Virus record (IMG/VR): IMGVR_UViG_3300025316_001103
Location: 1 to 24,260 of that record
DNA: 24,260 nucleotides
Strand: one strand, 5' to 3'
DNA from: a virus
Within the stretch, counting starts at the first letter, position 1, and each line of letters begins with the position of its first letter. Under the pieces are notes generated by a model. The model was given only the letters and a program-made list of their open reading frames with translations, had not been told where the DNA came from and searched no databases. Positions 1 to 7,336 of the stretch are shown here, piece by piece. The position numbers were made by a program, and so were the translations under genes.

Positions 1-1191
1 ATGGCTGGCCCAAGGAGATGTTTTGCCACGGCGAAGGCGCTTCAGCGTCTGGACGCCGTCCTGCTTTGCGAGGTGCTGAAGAAATTCCACGTGTATCTCA
101 AAGACCGGAAGCTGGTGCTGCCGATACACCCGAAGCAGGAAACATTGGACTATGAGGAAATCCGGGCGGCGTGCATGGCCGGTGACATGCCTGCCGAGTT
201 GGATGACGTGCTCTCGTATGTGAGCATCCTGGGGACGACGGCAGGCTGGGAGCGAATACAGGAAGAGGCGCAGGCGCAGAAAAAGAAGCTGGATTTCCCG
301 TCCGACGGCCTGACGCATGCCGATCTGGCGATGAAGGCGTGGCTGTGGGAGTGGCCAAAGAACAAGACGCTGCTGGAAGAAAGCTACTCGCGGGCGCGCA
401 TCCACGCGCGATCCTCGTATGTCTACATCCCTCCGTTGCGGGATGTGCGCCAGAAGTACCGGATGCCCAATGACGAAACCATGGAGGAGTTGCGGAAATC
501 GGTTTCGGATTATTTTGTGGCGGAAGGTCTGGGTAAGGGGTCGAACGTCATCAAGTTCGAGTTTGAGAAGGAGCTTTGGTTCCTGATCCGGTATCCGGGC
601 CGGTTGAAGCGGCAGGTGGCGATTGACGATGATGGCGAACCCGAGAGCCTGACGTTCAAGCCGGAAGAATACGACGCAGTCGTCTATCACATCGAATACG
701 GCGATCTGCGCATGAACACGTCGCGAAGCAAGGATCAGACGAAATACCGGATACTCTTTGGAAACGCCCTTGTGGGCAGTTCGAATGTGTTTGCCCCGGA
801 TGCGCACGTCATCATGCTGGATCCGCTGAAGGGGAAATGCCTGGAGCTGTTCAACTGCGAGGATGTCGAGGGCTTGGCGGAGATCGAGCCGGTGGAACTG
901 GCGTATCACAGCATCAGGGAGACGGGCCGGGAGATCATCTGGCGCGCGGACAAAAAGACGACGTTGCTGGCGTCAAATACACACGCCCCTTTCCTGTTGC
1001 CGGAGGACACGGACACGGTACGGTATGCGGTGTTTCGCTACCGGCTCAAGGACCGGGTGAAGAGCGAGACGCTGACGGTGCATCAGGGCAACACCATGAA
1101 CTATGAGCGTGATGGGGATTCCGTGGTGTTGGAGCAGTGGCTCAGGACACGCAAATTCGTGAAGGACACACTGGCGAAGGTGAAGAAATGA
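1..1191 (+). CDS. Unknown 396-residue protein, first of a coupled pair
   Basis: I do not recognise this family. The reading frame is open from the first base, so the true start may lie outside the window and no ribosome binding site can be judged. The protein is soluble in appearance: no signal peptide or membrane helix. Residues 1-180 are helical and charged; residues about 185-370 look like a beta-rich domain (for example the segments around FLIRYPGR and VVYHIEYGD). It is not obviously an enzyme: I see no P-loop or metal-binding motif. Its stop overlaps the start of the next gene as ATGA, so the two products are probably made in a fixed ratio and work together. Codon use is GC-rich like the rest of the element. 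It could be element cargo, such as a defence pair, or a host gene left of the element. Confidence 0.75.
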   Translation: MAGPRRCFATAKALQRLDAVLLCEVLKKFHVYLKDRKLVLPIHPKQETLDYEEIRAACMAGDMPAELDDVLSYVSILGTTAGWERIQEEAQAQKKKLDFPSDGLTHADLAMKAWLWEWPKNKTLLEESYSRARIHARSSYVYIPPLRDVRQKYRMPNDETMEELRKSVSDYFVAEGLGKGSNVIKFEFEKELWFLIRYPGRLKRQVAIDDDGEPESLTFKPEEYDAVVYHIEYGDLRMNTSRSKDQTKYRILFGNALVGSSNVFAPDAHVIMLDPLKGKCLELFNCEDVEGLAEIEPVELAYHSIRETGREIIWRADKKTTLLASNTHAPFLLPEDTDTVRYAVFRYRLKDRVKSETLTVHQGNTMNYERDGDSVVLEQWLRTRKFVKDTLAKVKK

Positions 1192-2129
1192 GCCGGACCA
1201 TCTGGACAACCCTGGCGCTGCTGCAGGAGGCCAAATTGCCGATGGCGGACTGGCGGCGGCATTTGTCTGCTGACTTCGACCACGTGCAGCCATTCCTGAC
1301 AGAATGCACGGGGGAGATTGCGGGGACTTTGCCTTGCCCGCGGAGCGGGCAACGGCTGCACGTGGCGGAGCGCGGGCGGAAGTACGTGGCCTATCCCGAA
1401 GAGGGGTTTGAGGGGGATTCGAGCCAGTTGACCGACCTGAAGCTGGCGGATGTGATTCTCTGGCGGCTCGACCATGAAGCGCTTGATCGGGACTTGTGCC
1501 GTGCACTGGATTTGACGCCGACAACCTATTTGGCCGCAAACAGTGATGGCTTGCGGTTGCTGGGGACAATTGGCGTGGGCGAGGGCCGCAAGCAGTTTTA
1601 CCTTGGATACGCGGCGGACGAAGCCGCTGCAATGGCCCTGTGTGTGAGTTTTACCCAAAGGAACCGGCAACGGTGCTGCATGGTCCTGCCTGCTTTCTTT
1701 ACGCCGTGTAATGATTTCCTGAAGCGGTGCGAGCACGATATGATCGTTCTGGATGAGGCGGCCGCCTTTGCCAGGAGCGGCTTGGTGGCGAAGCGCCGCG
1801 AGACCCCGATCGACTCTGAAGACCTCCTGACCGTTGACGTGATTGGCGATTACAAGGCACTGAAACTGCGTGATGGAACCCTGATCGATCTATCGCGGAA
1901 GACGAAATGCCGTGCGTTCGTCCGGCATCTGCATCAGCGCCGGAAGACGACGGAGAACCGCGAGTTCTTCTATGACGAAGAGATCAAGAAGCTGAACGCG
2001 GGACAGGCGCGCATCTTGATCCAGAGCGACGATTTCAAGTTCGGTTTGTTTCGTGGGATTTACCAGCATTTTGACCTTCTCTTCACGGTCCTCGACAAGG
2101 GGAGCGGAAAATACCGCATCAATTTCTGA
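1188..2129 (+). CDS. Unknown 313-residue protein, second of a coupled pair
   Basis: The family is not recognised. I take the ATG at 1188 rather than an in-frame codon at 1137, because 1188 forms an ATGA overlap with the upstream stop and follows a GAAGGTGAAG ribosome binding site. Residues about 40-75 contain a Cys-Pro pair and a compact beta-looking segment; residues 150-200 carry several cysteines without a clean zinc motif. The C-terminal third (about 235-313) is charged and helical, ending in a beta hairpin with GKYRINF, which could be a winged-helix-like domain; this is inference from sequence pattern only. A strong terminator follows 28 bases after the stop, so this is the last gene of its transcript. 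Confidence 0.75.
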   Translation: MSRTIWTTLALLQEAKLPMADWRRHLSADFDHVQPFLTECTGEIAGTLPCPRSGQRLHVAERGRKYVAYPEEGFEGDSSQLTDLKLADVILWRLDHEALDRDLCRALDLTPTTYLAANSDGLRLLGTIGVGEGRKQFYLGYAADEAAAMALCVSFTQRNRQRCCMVLPAFFTPCNDFLKRCEHDMIVLDEAAAFARSGLVAKRRETPIDSEDLLTVDVIGDYKALKLRDGTLIDLSRKTKCRAFVRHLHQRRKTTENREFFYDEEIKKLNAGQARILIQSDDFKFGLFRGIYQHFDLLFTVLDKGSGKYRINF

Positions 2130-2156
2130 CCTGCCTGCATAGTCCCTTAATCTGAC

Positions 2157-2182
2157 AAAAGCCCCGCCTCCGGGGCTTTTTT
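2157..2182 (+). terminator. Intrinsic terminator after the unknown gene pair
   Basis: A perfect GCCCCG/CGGGGC stem (2161-2166 with 2171-2176) extended by A/T pairs, a four-base CCTC loop and a run of six T. It closes the transcript of the 1-2129 gene pair and separates it from the element's early operon. Confidence 0.9.
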
Positions 2183-2225
2183 GTTTTCCCACCCCATTTT
2201 CAGTGAGTTTTCAGTGGATTTTCAG

Positions 2226-2250
2226 GGCCCGCTTCCGTGCGGGTTTTTCT
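2226..2250 (+). terminator. Second, weaker hairpin terminator
   Basis: CCCGC (2228-2232) pairs with GCGGG (2239-2243) and is followed by five T. It lies 45 bases after the first terminator, so the two together form a tight barrier. Between them is a short direct repeat (TCAGTGAGTTT and TCAGTGGATTT). Confidence 0.6.
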
Positions 2251-2260
2251 TCCCCCTGTG

Positions 2261-2329
2261 ATGCTGTTCTCGTGTTCACCAAATAGGCGAACCGAAACGG
2301 AGAACAGCATGAACAGACACAATGAACAC
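2261..2329. promoter_or_regulatory. Nested inverted repeats ahead of the early operon
   Basis: ATGCTGTTCTC at 2261-2271 is exactly complementary to GAGAACAGCAT at 2300-2310. GTGTTCA at 2272-2278 is complementary to TGAACAC at 2323-2329. The arms are not in simple nested order, so they could form alternative hairpins in the leader RNA or serve as repressor operators. The right arm of the first repeat contains the start codon of a 19-codon ORF, so pairing would hide its ribosome binding site. I see no convincing sigma-70 promoter here. The position, directly before the excisionase-like gene, suggests control of the early operon. Confidence 0.55.
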
Positions 2330-2368
2330 CCGGTTATGCCGGGCACGCAGCGCGGGAGGTTGTCATGA
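2309..2368 (+). CDS. 19-codon leader ORF coupled to the HTH gene
   Basis: An ATG at 2309 follows CGGAGAAC and opens a 19-codon frame rich in Asn, His, Arg and Gly. Its TGA (2366-2368) overlaps the ATG of the next gene (2365-2367) as ATGA. The ORF begins inside the arm of a perfect 11-base inverted repeat and contains the strong GGGAGG site of the next gene. This arrangement fits a leader peptide whose translation opens the downstream start; the peptide itself may have no function. It is too short for coding statistics, so the call rests on context. Confidence 0.4.
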   Translation: MNRHNEHPVMPGTQRGRLS

Positions 2369-2730
2369 GCGATCTCACCGGCGATCTCCTGGCTGCAGTC
2401 ATGGCCGCATCACTCGAACGTAAGGGCGCAGCGTTAAAGGTTCTGCGAGGGGATCCGCTGCAGCCGGTCATAAAGCCGGTGACGGGTCCGCTCCTGATGG
2501 GGATCGGCGCGGGGGCAAAGTACCTCGGGGTGAGTCGCATCACGCTGTGGCGCGTGTGCCTGGCGGGCCGCATCCAGCGCGTGGAATTATTCCCCGGTTC
2601 ATACCGCGTGCGCCGCGAAGACCTTGAGGCATTGGCAGCCGGAAAATTCAGCACAAACACGCAACCGCCAAAGCGGGGGCGGCCGCGAAAGGCGGCGGCC
2701 CCTTCGACAGGCTCAGGGCAGGAAGTTTAA
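2365..2730 (+). CDS. Excisionase/MerR-like helix-turn-helix protein with AT-hook-like tail
   Basis: This 121-residue protein carries an excisionase-type winged HTH at about residues 44-92: the pattern GAKYLGVSRITLWR followed by a basic turn and YRVRREDLEAL is typical of MerR/Xis-like DNA-binding modules. It is followed by KRGRPRK (103-109), an AT-hook-like motif. It probably binds attachment or operator DNA, either to direct excision with the integrase at the far end or to control the early operon. The start at 2365 has a GGGAGG ribosome binding site. The last residues (PSTGSGQEV) are encoded by a dispersed repeat at 2699-2722, so the C-terminus was probably extended by repeat insertion. The residues before the HTH are not recognised. 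Confidence 0.75.
   Translation: MSDLTGDLLAAVMAASLERKGAALKVLRGDPLQPVIKPVTGPLLMGIGAGAKYLGVSRITLWRVCLAGRIQRVELFPGSYRVRREDLEALAAGKFSTNTQPPKRGRPRKAAAPSTGSGQEV
2699..2722. repeat. Dispersed short repeat of the TTCGACAGGCTCAGGGCAGG type
   Basis: The sequence CCTTCGACAGGCTCAGGGCA matches, from memory, a short interspersed repeat common in environmental bacterial genomes, where it gives peptides such as STGSGQ or FDKLRAG. Here it supplies the last codons of the HTH gene. Confidence 0.55.
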
Positions 2731-2808
2731 TGGATCGGGCAGGGGCGGTTAACAACAAAGTGCGCGAAAAGCGCGAAACATAATGCAGTAACAAACAAGG
2801 AGGTCGGT

Positions 2809-3351
2809 ATGGCGGTATTACAACAACCGGTGATGGGCAGCGGGAATCCTTTCGCGGAGCGGATCGGTGACAGTTTGGCTCCGGTTGGGACGTGGATGGC
2901 GACGATCATCGACATCAAGGATGAATTCGGGGTGCAGCGGCCGAAGTATGAGAACCAGTCTGTACTGGAAAAAGTGGATTTAGCCACGTTCCTGTTCGGG
3001 TTCCGGGATCAGGCGGGAAATCCGCACATGGTGGCCAGCAAGCGCATGAAGATCAGCGGCAACGATAAATCGACGTTGTACAACTTCCTCAAGTCGATGC
3101 TGGGGTGCGCGCCGAAGTATGGCTGGGACTACTGCGAGCAGAAGGGCAAACAGTGCCTGCTCACCGTTGAGCATCTGTCGCGCAAGGATGGTGTCGGGGT
3201 GTTTGCAGCGGTTGCGTCGCTGTCGCCGATTCCGCAAGGCATGGCGGCAGGGACACAGCCTCGGCCAGCCGTTCAGCCGGTAGTCCCGGCGGCCCGACCC
3301 GCACCGGTGGTAACGGGTGGGCATACGATCGGTGATCCGTTGCCGTTCTGA
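2809..3351 (+). CDS. Single-stranded DNA-binding-like protein
   Basis: The 180-residue protein has a globular N-terminal part (about 1-135), a Pro/Ala/Val-rich linker (about 143-168) and a C-terminal tip IGDPLPF. This design matches SSB proteins, whose disordered tail ends in a D-x-P-F-like tip that recruits partner proteins. The N-terminal part has alternating beta strands (for example the segment GTWMATIIDIKDEFG and the later FLFGFRD) compatible with an OB fold, but it is diverged from classical SSB. A strong AGGAGG site precedes the ATG. It sits directly before a RecB-family nuclease and upstream of primase and helicase genes, so it likely coats single strands during element replication and recombination. 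Confidence 0.65.
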   Translation: MAVLQQPVMGSGNPFAERIGDSLAPVGTWMATIIDIKDEFGVQRPKYENQSVLEKVDLATFLFGFRDQAGNPHMVASKRMKISGNDKSTLYNFLKSMLGCAPKYGWDYCEQKGKQCLLTVEHLSRKDGVGVFAAVASLSPIPQGMAAGTQPRPAVQPVVPAARPAPVVTGGHTIGDPLPF

Positions 3352-3358
3352 AACAAAT

Positions 3359-3434
3359 AGCGGTCAGCGGTCAGTCGTCAGCTGGTTGCAGGAGCTTCCG
3401 GAACTGAAGGCTGATCGCTGACAGCTGATAGCTC
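3359..3434. repeat. Imperfect inverted repeat of the QLSAIS-type dispersed family
   Basis: The left arm (about 3360-3383, GCGGTCAGCGGTCAGTCGTC) and right arm (about 3409-3433, GCTGATCGCTGACAGCTGAT) are complementary at most positions around a spacer with a TTCCGGAA palindrome. Read on the minus strand the right arm gives SYQLSAISLQ, the signature of a short repeat found in many environmental genomes. It fills the gap between the SSB-like and nuclease genes; the nuclease's ribosome binding site lies just after it. A shorter related piece is at 7289-7305. Confidence 0.6.
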
Positions 3435-3451
3435 TCCGAAGGAGAACAAAC

Positions 3452-4243
3452 ATGGCGATACTCACAAAAGACCAGAAGAAGTCAGGGCACTGGTACACCA
3501 AGGCCGGATTGCCAATGCACCGGCTGCCGAAGGCGAGCGGTACCGGAGACCGGGATGTCACGATCAAAGACGCGCGGCGGCTGCACCTGCTGCCGTCGGT
3601 TACGTCGATCCTGAAACTGCTGGCAGCGCCGGGTCTCGAGACGTGGAGACAGAATCAGGTGGTCCTTGCGGGGCTGCGGTGCCCGAAGACGCCCGAGGAA
3701 AGCGAGGAATACTACTGCAAGCGTGTCCGGGATGCCGCTTTCGAGCAAGTCGATGAAGCGGCCGACCTCGGGTCTGAAATCCACGGGGCGCTCGATTTGG
3801 CGATGGCCGGTTCGGAATACGATCCGGCGCTGGCGGTTTACGTCGAGCCGGTGGTCGCATGGAAAAAGCAGACCGGGATTGTGATTGTCGAGCGCGAGAT
3901 CCGGCTGGTGAATGCGGCGAACGGTTTTGCCGGCACGTCGGATGTGATGTTCCGGTATGGGGAGAACGGGATCGGCATCCTGGACTACAAGACCAAGAAG
4001 ACCGAACCGGGCAAGCCGGTCAAGGCGTACGAGGATCAGGCGCTGCAACTGGCGGCGTATGCGGCGACGTACTGGGGCGTGGAGAACCTCGACCGCGTGC
4101 TGGCGGCAAACATCTTTGTTTCGCGGACCGAGCCGGGGCGCATGGAGGTGGTGAAGCATACCAACCTGATGCGGCATTGGCAGGCGTTCCAGTTGGTGGC
4201 GGCGCTTTGGCGGTACGCCAAGGAGTATGACCCGAGGCAGTGA
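3452..4243 (+). CDS. PD-(D/E)XK exonuclease, RecB/Cas4-like
   Basis: This 263-residue protein has the order of motifs of the RecB-family nucleases: GSEIHGALD around His111, an acidic strand VEREI (147-149), GFAGTSDVM with Asp164, ILDYKTKK with Asp178 and Lys180, and QALQLAAYA at 196-204 (the QxxxY-type motif). These residues would bind metal and cut DNA. Related phage proteins process DNA ends for recombination. An AAGGAG site precedes the ATG. It lies after an SSB-like gene, the common pairing for phage recombination modules. I see no adjacent annealing protein of Beta or RecT type. Confidence 0.8.
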   Translation: MAILTKDQKKSGHWYTKAGLPMHRLPKASGTGDRDVTIKDARRLHLLPSVTSILKLLAAPGLETWRQNQVVLAGLRCPKTPEESEEYYCKRVRDAAFEQVDEAADLGSEIHGALDLAMAGSEYDPALAVYVEPVVAWKKQTGIVIVEREIRLVNAANGFAGTSDVMFRYGENGIGILDYKTKKTEPGKPVKAYEDQALQLAAYAATYWGVENLDRVLAANIFVSRTEPGRMEVVKHTNLMRHWQAFQLVAALWRYAKEYDPRQ

Positions 4244-4276
4244 GGAGGCAGGAGTCAGTAAGAGAAGGATACCGAC

Positions 4277-4576
4277 ATGAAGCAGAAACGAGAGATGAAC
4301 CCGGGCGTTGGGGTGGCCGTGAGTAACACCCCGTTTCGAGGCTATAACGGCCAGCAAATCGAGCTAAAACGGGCCGAAAGGCTGCGGGCAGTGCAAAGGG
4401 ACGCCCCGCGCTATCTACCCACGTTTAAGCGCGCTTATGAGGGGGTATCGCGCCAAGCAGCCATCAAGGCGTTTTGCATCGAATGTAACGGCTACGACCC
4501 TGTCGCGGTCAAGGATTGCACCGCTCCGGCGTGCCCGCTCTGGGAGTATCGGCCGGGAAGAGCCAAGACGATGTGA
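4277..4576 (+). CDS. Small Cys4 putative zinc-binding phage protein
   Basis: A basic 99-residue protein with four cysteines in the pattern Cys67-x2-Cys70 ... Cys81-x4-Cys86, followed by PLWEYRPGR. Small phage proteins with a CxxC ... CPLxxYR ending are common in replication regions of prophages, but their role is unknown. The cysteines likely hold one zinc ion. The N-terminal 60 residues are basic and helical. An AGAAGGA site precedes the ATG, and the stop lies three bases before the primase-like gene. Binding to nucleic acid is plausible but not shown. Confidence 0.6.
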   Translation: MKQKREMNPGVGVAVSNTPFRGYNGQQIELKRAERLRAVQRDAPRYLPTFKRAYEGVSRQAAIKAFCIECNGYDPVAVKDCTAPACPLWEYRPGRAKTM

Positions 4577-4579
4577 CGC

Positions 4580-5515
4580 ATGGCGAACCTTTATCCATTT
4601 TCCAGCAGGACCGCTGAGCGGCTGGCAGCCATGCCGGGCGCGGGCGGGACGCACCGGTGGCTGGCACAGGTGGCGAGCGGGTTGAGCCATCTGCTGCCAG
4701 CGGAGAAGTGTGCGGATTTCCTGCGGCGGTGCTGCGATGAGCATGTCATGCACCGGCGGATTCCGAACCGGGAAATTGTCGGGGCGGTGAAGATGGCGTA
4801 TGGAGCCGACCCCTCCGGCGGGGTTCAGGCAAATTTCGGACGGCGGGCGCTGGAGTGGCCCGCGCCGGATGCGGCAGCGATCCAGCGGATGCTTGCCACG
4901 GTGGAGCCGCTCTTTGACGGCACCACAAGCACAGGGCTGCGGCCCGGCGACGTGCTGCCGTCACTGTTCCGGCCGGGTGAGCTGGTCTGCACGGGTGCGG
5001 ACAGCGAGCACGCGGTGATCCGGCCGGTCAAGCATGTGCTGGCGGATGCGGAACTCCTGCAGTTCATCTGCGTGAACCCGATGCGCGGGCTGCTGGACGT
5101 GAACCTTGCCGGGCGTCCATCCGTGCGCTGCCAGAACAACGTGATGGCACGCCGGTATCTGGTGGCGGAGTTTGACGACGCCAGCCTGACCAAGCGGCAG
5201 CAGGCGCAGCTGGCGTCGGCGCTGGCACAGGCGGCGCCGCTGGTCATGGCCGTGGACTCCGGCGGCAAGAGCGTCCACGCGTGGTACGCGGTGGAGCGCA
5301 TGCGCCGCCAGGATCAGGCGCGGTTCTTTGCGGTGTGCTGCATGCTTGGTGCGGACCAGACACGGTGGGACATCTGCGGCTGGTTGCGGATGCCGGGCGG
5401 GCTGCGGATCAAGGCTGACTGCCAGCAGGTGCGGCAAAAGATTTTGTATTGGGATCGCAAGGCTTTGGTTTCAACCGATGGAGGGGAACATGGGACAGTC
5501 GAAGAGTCCGCTTGA
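4580..5515 (+). CDS. Primase-like protein (archaeo-eukaryotic primase family candidate)
   Basis: The 311-residue protein contains, in the right order, elements that resemble the archaeo-eukaryotic primase/prim-pol core: YLVAEFDD at about 193-200 (possible catalytic acidic motif), VDSGGKSVHAWY at 225-236 (the sGG-x-H motif, His233), and WLRMPGGLR at 268-276 (resembling the RxPGxxN motif). The N-terminal segment GGTHRWLAQVASGL to KMAYG is a helical domain that recurs in primase-like proteins of phages. It would prime DNA synthesis with the helicase that follows. The downstream gene starts inside its last 26 bases, implying coupling. Catalytic activity is inference; the first acidic motif is not the standard DxD. 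Confidence 0.65.
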   Translation: MANLYPFSSRTAERLAAMPGAGGTHRWLAQVASGLSHLLPAEKCADFLRRCCDEHVMHRRIPNREIVGAVKMAYGADPSGGVQANFGRRALEWPAPDAAAIQRMLATVEPLFDGTTSTGLRPGDVLPSLFRPGELVCTGADSEHAVIRPVKHVLADAELLQFICVNPMRGLLDVNLAGRPSVRCQNNVMARRYLVAEFDDASLTKRQQAQLASALAQAAPLVMAVDSGGKSVHAWYAVERMRRQDQARFFAVCCMLGADQTRWDICGWLRMPGGLRIKADCQQVRQKILYWDRKALVSTDGGEHGTVEESA

Positions 5516-6716
5516 GATTTTAATGACGGAGTTTCTTCCTTCGGAAGTCGTGGCCGCGGTCGAGACGCAGGTCAAGACCATCCAGGAGCTGCCCGGCATC
5601 AAACGGCTGGCGGACCTGCAGACGCCCATCTATGGCAACGACCCCACGGAACTGCTCAAGCACCGGTTTCTCTACCGGGGCGGGCTGGCCCTACTGTGCG
5701 GGCCGACGGGGATTGGCAAGTCGTCCCTGCTCATGCAGGCGGCCATCCATTGGGCGATTGGCCTGTCTTTTTTCGGCATTGTACCGGGCGACTGTTTCCA
5801 GCGCTCCGGCATGCGCATATTGATCGTGCAGGCGGAAAACGACGAGGGCGACCTGGCCGAGATGCGCGACGGCGTTCTGGCCGGCTGCACCGATCTGTCC
5901 GACGAAGCCCGCGCGGCGGCGGGTGATCGGATCAAGATCGCCACCATTACCGACAAGAGCGCGGACGTATTCGCGGCCACACTTGACGGGTTGCTGGTCG
6001 AGTGCGGCCCGTTTGATCTGGTGCTGATTGACCCGGCTTTCGCGTACCTCGGCGGGGACGGGTCCAGCCAGAAGGATGTCTCTCACTTTATGCGCGAGCT
6101 GCTCAATCCGCTGGCGCAGAAGCACGGTGTGGGCGTGATTCTCGCCCATCACACCAACAAGCCCATGAAAGGCAAGGAGAAGGAGAATTGGACTGCCGGC
6201 GACTATGCGTATCTCGGTGCCGGGTCAGCGGAGTGGATCAATCCGGCCCGCGCGGCTTTGGCGCTACGCTCCATCGGATCAGACACGGTCTTCGAGCTGC
6301 GCGCCGTGAAGCGCGGACGCCGGTTGCGTTGGGTGGACGAGGACGGCCTTTCGACGAACGTGCAGTATATCGCCCATCACCTTGACGCGGGGGTCATTTG
6401 CTGGCGCAAGGCGACGGCGGCAGAGGTGGCCGCGGTGATGTCCGATGGTAATCCGGGTCGGCGGAAGAATCACGATGACGTTGTCTGCGTGCATGCGGTT
6501 CAAGACCAGCCGGGTGAGGGCAAGGAGTTTTATCTGGATCTGCTGGCCGACAAACTGTCCTGCAGCCGGACGACGGCATGGCGGATGTTCCAGCGGTGTT
6601 TGTTGGCCGGTTGGATCACCTCTTTTGGCGAGCCAAAATCCGCCCGTTTTTGCGTCCCGGAGGCGGGTTCCGAGGTGGCAAAACGGCAGCCAAGCGCCAT
6701 CAACGGAGTTTCATAG
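5490..6716 (+). CDS. RepA/DnaB-like replicative helicase ATPase with C-terminal winged helix
   Basis: The start at 5490 is chosen because GAGGGG precedes it and conserved-looking sequence begins there; an in-frame upstream codon would overlap the primase gene by nearly 190 bases. The 408-residue protein has a RecA fold of the RepA type: Walker A GPTGIGKSS (71-79), a second acidic strand ILIVQAENDE, Walker B DLVLIDP (176-182), and ILAHHTNKP (218-225) as the His-containing sensor region. Residues about 343-380 (FYLDLLADKLSCSRTTAWR onward) form a winged-helix DNA-binding tail. It is likely the hexameric helicase of the element's own replicon. It overlaps the primase-like gene, so both are made together. 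Confidence 0.8.
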   Translation: MGQSKSPLEILMTEFLPSEVVAAVETQVKTIQELPGIKRLADLQTPIYGNDPTELLKHRFLYRGGLALLCGPTGIGKSSLLMQAAIHWAIGLSFFGIVPGDCFQRSGMRILIVQAENDEGDLAEMRDGVLAGCTDLSDEARAAAGDRIKIATITDKSADVFAATLDGLLVECGPFDLVLIDPAFAYLGGDGSSQKDVSHFMRELLNPLAQKHGVGVILAHHTNKPMKGKEKENWTAGDYAYLGAGSAEWINPARAALALRSIGSDTVFELRAVKRGRRLRWVDEDGLSTNVQYIAHHLDAGVICWRKATAAEVAAVMSDGNPGRRKNHDDVVCVHAVQDQPGEGKEFYLDLLADKLSCSRTTAWRMFQRCLLAGWITSFGEPKSARFCVPEAGSEVAKRQPSAINGVS

Positions 6717-6904
6717 TTTCATAATAGGGTTATTCCAATATGAAATTTTACAAGCGGTTGAATGTAAACAGGTTCGGTCGGAGGATGTCGGTGGCGTTTC
6801 ACAATACAGCGATAGCGTTTCATTTCACGCCCCCTAAAGGGGGCGTGTGAAATGAAACGACGGACGTCGGACGCGGGGTGGGTCGTTTAAGGGGGAGTAT
6901 GGCT
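6707..6904. promoter_or_regulatory. AT-richer gap with TTTCAT/ATGAAA motifs and a long hairpin (candidate origin or operator)
   Basis: The stretch between helicase and resolvase-like genes has repeated TTTCA-type motifs: GTTTCATA twice (about 6708-6723), TATGAAAT (about 6740), GCGTTTCACA (about 6794) and a large hairpin at 6816-6859. In that hairpin CGTTTCATTTCA pairs with TGAAATGAAACG and CGCCCCC with GGGGGCG around a TAAA loop, with one two-base bulge. There is no T run, so it is not a typical terminator. Iteron-like spacing and its place beside the helicase gene suggest a replication origin or a regulator binding site; which one cannot be told. Confidence 0.5.
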
Positions 6905-7336
6905 ATGGGCAAAATGAGCAGACGAAAAGGCGCAGCCGGGGAGCGTGAAGCAGCGGCATTTTTGAACGAAGTCTTGGGCACCCAATTCCACCGTGGACGG
7001 CAATACCACGGCGGGCATGACTCGCCCGACTTGGCAGGCGATCTGCCGGGCTTGCATCTCGAAGTCAAACGCTGCGAAAGCATGAGTCTCTACAAAGCCT
7101 TGGCTCAGGCTCGGCAGGACGCGGACGTGTCGCAGGTCCCGGCCGTCATGCACCGGGCAAACGGCAAGCCCTGGGTCATCATCGTCGAGGTCGAGAACCT
7201 GATCCGGCTGCTGGATGTCGTGGACGCCTGCCGTACGAAACTTTCAGGAACAAACAATCAACAGCCGGTATCAGCCCCGGAACCCTCCGGGCTGACCGCT
7301 GACAGCAAACAAGGAGATACCCATGGAATGCCATAA
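6905..7336 (+). CDS. PD-(D/E)XK endonuclease, Holliday-junction-resolvase-like
   Basis: I choose ATG 6905 because an AGGGGGAG site lies at the right distance; the ATG at 6899 is too close to it. The 143-residue protein has the archaeal-resolvase-like pattern: GAAGEREAAAFL with Glu13, GGHDSPDL with Asp42, HLEVKRCE with Glu53 and Lys55, then QAR and PAVMHRANGKPWV. This is the compact phage PD-(D/E)XK family expected to cut branched DNA. Its likely role is to resolve replication or recombination junctions before packaging. Residues after about 112 look added: the tail GLTADSKQ is encoded by a QLSAIS-type repeat, and the reading frame runs 14 bases into the next gene. Confidence 0.75.
   Translation: MGKMSRRKGAAGEREAAAFLNEVLGTQFHRGRQYHGGHDSPDLAGDLPGLHLEVKRCESMSLYKALAQARQDADVSQVPAVMHRANGKPWVIIVEVENLIRLLDVVDACRTKLSGTNNQQPVSAPEPSGLTADSKQGDTHGMP
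7289..7305. repeat. Short remnant of the dispersed repeat
   Basis: GGGCTGACCGCTGACAGC here is closely related to the right arm of the repeat near 3409-3425. It encodes the end of the upstream endonuclease and is followed directly by the ribosome binding site of the next gene. Confidence 0.45.

Noticed and set aside
3482-4357. Minus-strand open frame of 291 codons opposite the nuclease gene
   Set aside because: Antisense shadow of the PD-(D/E)XK gene, which has clear family motifs and a ribosome binding site on the plus strand.
6816-6859. Intrinsic terminator after the helicase gene
   Set aside because: The stem is strong but no T run follows on either strand, and the region carries repeated TTTCAT motifs; a control or origin site is more likely.
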